Program-made: the position numbers and the translations under genes | Shown here: positions 56,468 through 64,000 of the stretch, one piece after another | Layout of the letters: every line of letters begins with the position of its first letter | Position numbering within the stretch: position 1 is the stretch's first letter | The notes under the pieces: generated by a model | The model's database searches: none | Told to the model about the DNA's origin: nothing | The model's input: only the letters and a program-made list of their open reading frames with translations | Assembly: GCF_040954645.1 (NCBI RefSeq) | Contig: NC_092806.1 | Coordinates: forward strand, 113,814,458-113,878,457 | Source of the DNA: Diabrotica undecimpunctata | Lineage: Eukaryota > Arthropoda > Insecta > Coleoptera > Chrysomelidae | Length of the DNA stretch: 64,000 nucleotides | Direction: 5' to 3'

Positions 56468-57950
56468 GCATTTCGCTTTTCTCGCCGAACGACTGCCCCG
56501 CTTGGTTATCTGACCGAATGCTTATTTTCATTTCTTTCAATAAACTTTAAAACAACGTTAAATTTTTGGCAAGCAATCGTCTCGAAACTGATCATCTATT
56601 TAATCAATAATAATCATTGGAATGTGATGCACTCTCCTCATCTTGTAAATACCACCTACGTGACTTTGTCCTCCGTACTTTGCTGCCGTTGCTGGCGTGA
56701 AGAAACTTCAAGAAAAGAAAAGGAACATCCTTTTTCTTCCATTTTAACAGATTGATCTACGAAAACGTTAAAAAGACCAGCTTTGCCAATGTCCAATCTG
56801 TTTGGTCGGAAATTGATGATTCATCTAACACAAGACATAACAAACTAGAAAGCTGTAATCAGTGCTACAACGGAACTCTACAACCAGTTACTTGAGAATG
56901 AAGAACTCGAATGGATCGGTCAGACATTGAAGGCATCAAGAATGCATAGAAAATGAGAATTAAAATCTCAAAACGATATAAAAAGAAAAAAAATAAAACA
57001 GTCTGATTGAAGTAAAAGAAGTAATAAAAATGAAGTTGAAGCATATAGTATTTACACACTCCTTGAATGAAGTATCATAGTATATAAATACCTTAAATAT
57101 TTATACACATATACACTTACAATCAATATACATTCTGACTAACTACCTGCCAGCTGTAAACCTGTACCTCGCAAACATTCACCACATGCTAGTATTAATA
57201 TATAAATTTTATTATTTTGTTTCTCTTAATCAAATAAAATTTCCGTTTATTACTGTATCTCTTTAACGAAATAATGATATTATTATGATTACCGCACTAA
57301 CGTATTTCTCTAATTACCCAAACGCATGCACGTGGTAGTTCGCGTTGTTCGCTAAGCGGGTTAAAAATAATCCAATTAGTCCAATTACCGAGAGCTGTAG
57401 TTATTATTAAACGAGATGATGTACTATTAAATGTAAAGTTGGTGTGTAATTCGAATTCGATTTACACGGCTAATAAAAGGGGATTAAAACTGAAATATTC
57501 GGACAATTAAAAATTAATTTAAATCAAGTAGTATCATGTATTATCTATATCATTTCGATGGCTTATAACATTTCGATGGCTTAACTTGCACAGCGGCTAA
57601 CTCCGTTTTTTAAAACTTTACAGGAACACAAAAAAACTTCTTAAAAAAATTAATACTTACAATATCAAAATTCCAAAAATCTATTTGTTGCCTATTTATT
57701 TTGCACTTTGAAGTTACTAAAAAGCATAAAAAAAAATATTTTGATTTAAATAGCAATTATTTAAATTTTTGGAGTTACCCTGTTTGTAATTAAAAGAAAA
57801 TAGTAAATATTCGGGAGTTGCCCACTTTTCTCTGCATCGTATTATGGAACCTCTTTAGAAAAATGAAATCAATCTATAAGTATATGTTGGTTTATTTTTA
57901 TTTTATAATCAAGTATTTTCTTTTTATTATACCATAGAGTATTTTATTTA
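56468..57950. other. Intergenic AT-rich stretch
   Basis: Nothing recognised except a short tandem duplication, CATTTCGATGGCTTA repeated at about 57549 and 57568. Confidence 0.4.
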
Positions 57951-59775
57951 TCAGTCTTCATGTGGCACATTGTCGTAGTAGTCCCTGTAGTCCACCGGCA
58001 AGGTACTTTTTAGTTGTTGTAAGTCTTTGAATTTACGACTATAATACTTATTTTAAGCCGATTTTCATGAAGATTCGGTAAGCTTTCAATAGGTTTAACT
58101 GAGACCTTTTTATCACATCGCTGTGGCAGTAACTGCTATTCATCTGTAAACCGTAACATAAAGTACAGGTTCCCTTGTTTATATTGTAGGGCACGAATAT
58201 CTGTGACCTAAAAAACAAAATGTTTTCGTCTTCTGTGTCTGTAGAAGACCAAACAAAATTAACATTAAAAGTACCTTGGCATCTCCTATGGCTTTTCCTG
58301 GTCTTATTGACTTATAAAACTGTAAACTTGCGAAAGATTTAAAAAATTCATGGGTTAGGTAAGATACGTTGTAAGGTTTAGGATGTTTGCGAGTTCCAAT
58401 ACAAACTTCTGCATATTCAGCTGGTACATAAATTATTTTGTTTTTCAGTTTCCTCTCTATGGTGGCATGCATTTGAGTCCGCTTCCATCTTGGTATGGCC
58501 TACCTGTAGATACTTTTGCTGAATTGTGACATTGTTTAATGTTGCCACGTTTAGTAATGCATTTGCCAATATTACGTTTCTATTTTGCGCTGTACAATAT
58601 AATTTTAGTATCCTGTCCAGGTTCTCTGTGAATACTCGGCAAAAGTTCCTCCGTAATAAACTTGACAATTATGGTAGCGTAATTGTCAGAGGATAACCCA
58701 CCTTCGGTCTCGTTCCAGAGATAACAAAATCCGTCTTTATTTTTTATATTAAATATACAGAAATTGTGCGTGCATATCTTAGTTTTAAATATAGAGATAA
58801 CACATTAGATTTAGGTGCCAATAACACAGCTTGCGTGTCCATTGTGAATACGAATTCTTCTGTATTTTATCTTGTACTTTTTCAAGTCTAGCTTCATTCT
58901 TTCTTTCTATGTGCTCATTGTGTTCTATGTCAGGTATATTTCCGAGTTTGTGAAAGAGGCACTTTTCGCATTCATCTTTTTTTGGCTTAAACAGATATAT
59001 TTTCAATTTCTAAAGTGTTGCTAAATTCAGCAATTGACGGAGGTTTGGTATTCCGTGGCGTGCACCAGTCTAATGTGTAGAAATTGTACAAGGCTTTTTT
59101 TGATGTCCACTCTGGCAACAAATAAAGCTTGACCGAACTTTTGCGGTAATAATAGGATTCCATTTTTGGAATATTGTTCAAATACTCTTTAAGTGATTTC
59201 ACTTATACTTCGTAGGGATTTTTTGTTGCGTGTTGATTTGTTTTGTAAGAAATATTCTCTTTGCCTTTTTTCCAGTTCCAGATAGTCATGTTGGTAAGAC
59301 ACAAAGTGTTTTGAAACATCGTTTGACAAACTCTCACGCAGCATTCGTTAGTCAAGTTTAAGTTAAATAAAATTCTGCTTTTTCTTCTTGTTAATAATGG
59401 GTCTTTTATGTCTCTTGGCTGTTTTGTGGGTATCTCTTGTACAAGACCATTCACGAAAACCCTTTTTCCCCCAAGTCATCCTCCAAAACATTTCAAATAT
59501 AGTTTTCGTTTCTTCTTCTGAAACTTCGCTACATTTTAAAGCACTTTTATCAGTTGTCCTACATTTGCATCGAGGTTTAAGAACTCGTTTTTTTTTTGTG
59601 TTCTTTCCCATTTCTCTTCAATTTTTTTACGCCCAGTATACTGTTGCCCATTTTCCCTGTGAAGCTTGTTCATTTGATCTTTCCATGTAGCTTTATTTAC
59701 CTGACACCTTTTTCTTCTCTTAATTCTCCTTGGTTCTTCTTAACTGTTAGAATTAGAGTGCCCAGAATAAGGTAC
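57951..59775 (-). pseudogene. Unnamed QNRN-motif family gene, copy B
   Basis: On the minus strand, in order: KATWKDQMNKLHRENGQQYT and KPRCKCRTTDKSALKCSEVS (cysteine cluster, 59363-59690), IFEMFWRMTWGKKGF, a KSRILFNLNL and CCVRVCQTMFQNTLCL segment, then IPKMESYYYRKSSVKLYLLP. LFKPKKDECEKCLFHKLG follows (the CxxC segment lost in copy A), then a decayed stretch with LAPKSNVLSLYLKL. Next come TAQNRNVILANALLNVATLN, YLQVGHTKMEADS and HATIERKLKNKIIYVPAEYA, then FASLQFYKSIRPGKAIGDAK. The last part ends DYRDYYDNVPHED with stop TGA at 57951-57953. Frameshifts and stops occur, and the D expected before CTAQNRN appears lost. Copy B reaches a natural C-terminus but its start is unclear. Clearly diverged from copy A, so not a recent duplicate. 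Function unknown. Confidence 0.72.
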
Positions 59776-60485
59776 AGTTGTGCATTCATGCAGTAGCTAT
59801 CATCACTGAAATATTTGTCAATCAAGCGAGTATTGTAGTAACAGATAATCAGATAGTAAATCAGATTTCAGATAATAATAATCAGATAACAGATTTCAAG
59901 AAAACAGACGAATTATTATCGAGACGCGCAACAGTCATAATCTCTTGGAGTTAGCCACGTTTCGGTTTTGTTATGCTAGTGTTAGGAGTTGACCGTTTTA
60001 CGTGTTCGCCGTTTTCTCCGTAATTTTAAAAGCTAGGGAGATATTTTATTAAACATAATGTGAGCGACAACTAGCAGCAGTCGACAACGCCAAAACCTGT
60101 ATTTCGGTAAAAAATGGAGTTAGCCGATTTGCAAGTTAAGCCATCGATTTTTGTTAGTGCTCCAATATTACAAAATTGGTTCCGTTTAGATGAAGAGTTA
60201 GTAGCGATGTGGATGGGACCAAGACGAAGGAAATCTTGCACAAGGATCAGAAGCTTCATTCATACTGTTTGGGCACCTTTGATGGACTCAGTACTAGTCG
60301 TATGATGGAAGCAAGGAAAAAAGTAGGATCTAGAATTACATCGTAAAAATCTAAAACTTGGAAAATATACTTACAAAGGAATTTCAAATCAAAAAACATT
60401 TATTGGTCTTAAAAGTGTAAGCAAACGCAGGTTATAAATTGTACAAGAAATATTCCAAGGCACTGGCAATATTGAAGAACCTCTA
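59776..60485. other. Intergenic stretch
   Basis: About 59835-59890 holds short repeated CAGATAATCAGAT-like units. A frame from 60114 (MELADLQVKPSIFVSAPILQ) has ordinary amino-acid composition but breaks after about 60 codons and matches no family I know. The TA at 60484-60485 is the left target site of the Tc1 element. Confidence 0.4.
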
Positions 60486-60737
60486 CGAGCCCCTTCCCAT
60501 ATTAGTTGGCCCAACGTTAGATTGATACGAAAATTAATTTTAGAGAACAAAAATAAAAACGCAGCGTAAATGTTAGAAGTTTTAATGGATCGAACAACAT
60601 TTTTGAATTTCCTAATTATAGAAAATATTTTATAAAGTAATGGAAACTATTGATTAAACAGAATAATAATAAATTAAAAAAAAAACGAATAGAATATGTA
60701 ATATTAACAAAAAAAATTGTGAAACTTTACCAGTGAG

Positions 60738-62975
60738 TTACATCCCCTTTATATTTATGACATCCACAATTCTTCGAGGCATAGTTTTTACCAAGTTCTG
60801 ACAAAATTCTAATGTAAACGAATCCCATATATCTTGCAATTTTTCCTTCAATTCGTTGACGGACCTGGCAGGATGTTTTCTCAAAACTTTTTGACGTGAC
60901 AACGTCTTAAATTAGGTTGTGGCTCGGAGTCATTTAAGAAAAAGTGTAACGCCCGCTCACGTCTGTTACAGTGAGTCGCCGAACGAGAGAGAGGCCCGCC
61001 GGACCGGCGAATGCCTTGCGTCTCTCTCCCACTCAAACATGATCGGTCCGCTGCGCGCGGCACTAGAGAATTAGGCGCGTTGAATCGCTTAAGTTGAAAA
61101 TCGTTGAAAGTATCGTCAGCTGTGTCTGTAGTGAAAATGTGGAGTGCTTAGATTCGTCATTTACAACAACTACAACAATAAAGGTAAATAATTGTACACT
61201 AATATTTCATTATCGTAAACTATGATTGATTGATTAATTGTTAGATTGACACAAAAGTTGAGAAACTGAGTTTATAGGTTATGTCATACTATTGACAAAT
61301 GTTGATAGTGTTAAGTAAATTATTAGTTTAAATCACTCTGCAATCAATCGTAATTCAGTCGATTGAGAAGAAACAGCGCGTATTGCTAGTCAAACATTTA
61401 AAATAACAAATTATAACTTCTAACCTGTCAAAACAGGGCGACCAAACAAACGAACTAAACCGACCAATCACCACGCGCGGAGTTAGAATTTAACTGTGTT
61501 TAGCAAGAATTTCAAATTCCAATTTTAGTAAATGTTTTAATTTTCAACTTTACCATTTACATTTACAAATTTTAATTAATTTCAAATTTATTTAGCTAAA
61601 ATTTGAACCTTCGATCTGAATAAGTGTTTTGATTTTCAAATTGATTCTTTAAAATTAAAAATATTAAAATATATATAATCAGAAGTGAACGTCACATAAC
61701 ATTATCTGTACTTATTATTATTTAATATGTAGGCAAATACATGTGACCATACTTGGTAGACACAATTGGAAATAGTAATTTTTTATAACTGAAAAAAATA
61801 AATATATAAAATACTGGTAGCAAACAATAACTTCAATGATCGATATCTCCGCAACTAATTGATATATCGAAAAAAATTTCAAATAAATTTTGTAGAAAAT
61901 AATAAGATCAATAATATAATATAAAATAAATAATATATAAAATAATATATAAAAATATAATATATAAAATATAAACAATATATAAAATACCTAATAAATC
62001 GGTAATGCAATTCTTATTTTCATTCAATTCCTTGTTCCTATTGTGCAATTTAATAATATTCATATCAATAAATATTCTACCGAGAAAAAGACGTTGTCAC
62101 GTAAAATCTTCGCCCGTAAAACCGACTTTACAGGCAACCGATTTTTTTTCATTTCGCACCACAAAGTCTCTATCGGGGACAAGTCGGGACTGTTAGAAAC
62201 CCATTCCAGAAGTAGTATGCCATAGTCTTCAATCCATTTTAAACTCTTTTTTGAGGTCTCCTGTTGGAAGACAAAGTCTTCCGCTGATGTTAAACAGTGT
62301 TCCATAATCGGTAAAAGAGATTCTTCTAAAATATCCCAAAAATATTGTGTTTACAATCCCATCGATAAAATGTTACTTTTCCATACTTTTAGACGACATG
62401 TTGCCCTAGTTAATGACAGATGCAGGAAATTAGATTTTTATCTTCAGACAGTCAGGATAGAAAGCTTCATTTTTACTGCGAATGACGCGACTCCTATTGT
62501 CTCCAAGACACACTTCAAATCTGGACTCATCACTCCTTTGTATTGAATCCCATTGCGACTGAGTCCAATCTTTATGCTCTTTTGATTGTCTTAGTCTATT
62601 TTTCTTTTTTGTAATGTTAAAAGTGACTTTTCCTTAGCCTAAAATAAAATGAAATTTATTAAAAAAATTCGTACTAATTTTTTCAACTGTAAAACTTACT
62701 TTGTAAATACCAAATCCTAATTTGTGGGCCTCTCGATGACATGTTGATCTAGAAAACTGTCTTCCAATAACGTCACTCCATAAAACGCTTAACTCCATAT
62801 AATTTGCTCGTCGATTTTTCACTATAATGCTTCTTAATGCCTTCGATCTGCGTCGGTTGTTTTACTTTTTCGTACATTTCGTCATTTTGTGTCTTCTGAC
62901 TATATTCCTTACACTATAGCGTAACTATTGCAACATATTATATATTTTCTCATCGATAACTTTACTTCGACCCAT
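60738..62975 (-). pseudogene. Tc1-like transposase, broken and split
   Basis: Start at 62975: MGRSKVIDEKIYNM, the usual Tc1 opening. 62634-62822 encodes VKNRRANYMELSVLWSDVIG then RQFSRSTCHREAHKLGFGIY. Around 62460-62560 a shifted frame gives QRSDESRFEVCLGDNRSRVI (first catalytic D). 62060-62305 gives the region to LEWVSNSPDLSPIETLWCEM (third acidic site; the second lies in a decayed stretch). After the nested element, 60738-60895 gives VLRKHPARSVNELKEKLQDI, EFCQNLVKTMPRRIVDVINI and KGM, stop. Frameshifts are present even without the insertion, so it was decaying or became inactive separately. Tc1 transposases are about 340 residues. Confidence 0.82.
60893..62101. mobile_element. Unclassified TIR element nested in the Tc1 transposase
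   Basis: ACGTGACAACGTCTT at the left (about 60894-60908) and its complement AAGACGTTGTCACGT at the right (about 62087-62101) bracket about 1.2 kb that interrupts the Tc1 transposase. The TIR core is itself nearly palindromic. A GC-rich patch at about 60950-61080, with CCGCCGGACCGGCG, stands out from the AT-rich surroundings. No coding frame is seen. Flanks gave no clear target duplication, and the exact outer bases are uncertain because the host frame could not be rejoined base by base. Confidence 0.6.
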
Positions 62976-63298
62976 TGTACAATCCACAAACCGCAAAAAA
63001 CTTTACAATACTTCAAAATACATTTGACATTAACTGACAATAGTATTGTTTTGATGTCATTTTTTCATAGCTACCTCTGGATTTAACGTAATTATAAAAA
63101 AATCAACGTATGTTGCCATAAGTGAATGCATAGCCAGCGTTTAGTGAATTTTTTTTTATTGTTGAAAATAAATAAAAAACCATACGGGTAATGTTTTTAA
63201 TAAATATTAATAATCGGTGTAATGGTAATCGGGTAATGGTAATCGACTTTAACTGCAAATTCCATGGGTGGGCCAACTGATATGGGAAGGGGCTCGTA

Positions 63299-64000
63299 TA
63301 CAACTGGTAGCACACTGCAATGTTTTCAAATCCCCCAGAAGCCTATATAATCGAACACAACTAGCTAATTAAGTTAAAACACTGTCCTACGTTTTATAAA
63401 ATGAATAGAACTGCTATGATTACTGAGCAAAAGGCGCGGCAGAAAGATTCATATACATATTTATATACTAAGGGGTATATATACATACAGGGTGAGTCAT
63501 TTCATGAGGAACTGTACATACTCCTACCTGGTATGGAGAATAAAAATTAAATTAACCTAAAACGTGTCTGTTCCGATTTTTTAATATTATACAGGGAGAG
63601 GTGTGAATTTTGACTGAAGTTTTTATTCATCATAACTTTTGAACAGTAAGTTCGATGTGTCTCATATTTTACTCAAACTTTACACTAATACCGCCTAATC
63701 AATCGATTTATTCAACTAGAAAATACTAGAAAATAATCAGGTCCGGTTTTAAAAAATTAGTTTGTTTTGTTTATAGAAAAAATTTCACCCTGTAGACGGT
63801 ATTTGAAAACTATAATAAGAATTTTACAAATTAGATAAATAGGCAATTAGAATGGAAAATTTATTTTCTTCCATACTTTTTCACCAAACGAAACTTGGTT
63901 TTTGGTGAAATTTTTTTGAACAAATATTTGATTTATAAATATTTATACTACAGCTTGTGCTATACATTTTAAATAATATGTATGAACAACCTTTTTAGCC
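63299..64000. other. Intergenic stretch with ACAGGGTG repeat end
   Basis: ATACAGGGTGAGTCATTTCA at about 63485 and TATACAGGGAGAGGTG at about 63591 are typical of terminal parts of insect mariner-type or related repeats. The element would continue past the window edge. No coding segment is seen. Confidence 0.45.

Larger units (their letters stand above)
60486..63296 (-). mobile_element. Complete Tc1-like transposon with nested TIR element
   Basis: Terminal inverted repeats CGAGCCCCTTCCCATATTAG (60486-60505, extending through TTGGCCCA) and its complement (about 63269-63296) are flanked by TA at 60484-60485 and 63297-63298. The total of 2811 bases minus a nested insertion of about 1.2 kb leaves about 1.6 kb, the normal Tc1 length. 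The transposase is on the minus strand and broken. Confidence 0.88.

Noticed and set aside
60114..60305. 63-codon frame before the Tc1 element
   Set aside because: Breaks after 63 codons, and no continuation or domain was found on either side of Tc1.

Overview
The window looks like repeat-dominated nuclear DNA of an arthropod, most likely an insect and possibly a beetle. It is AT-rich and has no operons or bacterial gene signals. Almost every recognisable coding segment belongs to a transposable element of a type common in insects: Gypsy-like LTR, RTE/Jockey/R4-like LINEs, Penelope, mariner, Tc1, pogo and hAT. No ordinary host gene, genuine tRNA or rRNA gene, or CRISPR array could be recognised. 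The order assignment is inference only.

Layout. 1-3.8 kb: AT-rich sequence with a fold-back MITE and a dispersed hairpin repeat. 3784-14694: a complete LTR retrotransposon insertion with about 2.1-kb LTRs and a 4-bp target duplication. Its internal part keeps only the integrase tail, and it carries a full-length intact RTE-like LINE (986-codon ORF, 14-bp target duplication) in antisense. 15.0-17.0 kb: two mariner copies in a head-to-head inverted repeat with arms of about 0.9 kb. 17.7-24.5 kb: a string of LINE remnants, three short repeats and a mariner N-terminus. 25.7-28.4 kb: a decayed LINE interrupted at a TA by a 1.49-kb pogo-like transposon; joining the flanks restores the LINE frame. 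28.5-32 kb: an hAT MITE with an 8-bp target duplication, direct repeats, a mariner C-terminus and a fold-back MITE. 33.5-42 kb: a Jockey-type ORF1/endonuclease remnant, a mariner-like copy of the DUF4817/DDE_3 type, and an R4/Dong-like LINE end encoding a restriction-like endonuclease. 42.6-45.4 kb: a second DUF4817/DDE_3 transposon carrying a LINE insertion. 47-51 kb: a Penelope GIY-YIG fragment and LINE ends, one split by a TIR element. 52.3-59.8 kb: a Tc1 fragment, two oppositely oriented copies of an unnamed gene family marked by a QNRN motif and a GHxxxExD motif (one split by a tRNA-derived SINE), and between them an hAT transposase pseudogene of the GTF2IRD2/ZBED type. 60.5-63.3 kb: a complete Tc1 element with TIRs and TA duplication, itself carrying a 1.2-kb unclassified TIR insertion.

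Taken together this is a layered record of insertions. Eight insertions have a target duplication or junction that can be read directly: the LTR element, the RTE-like LINE, four short LINEs, the SINE and the hAT MITE. The pogo and Tc1 elements have TA sites. Elements that look potentially intact are the RTE-like LINE (coding capacity) and the LTR element (LTRs only, so it would need trans-supplied enzymes). All other coding segments carry stops, frameshifts or truncations.
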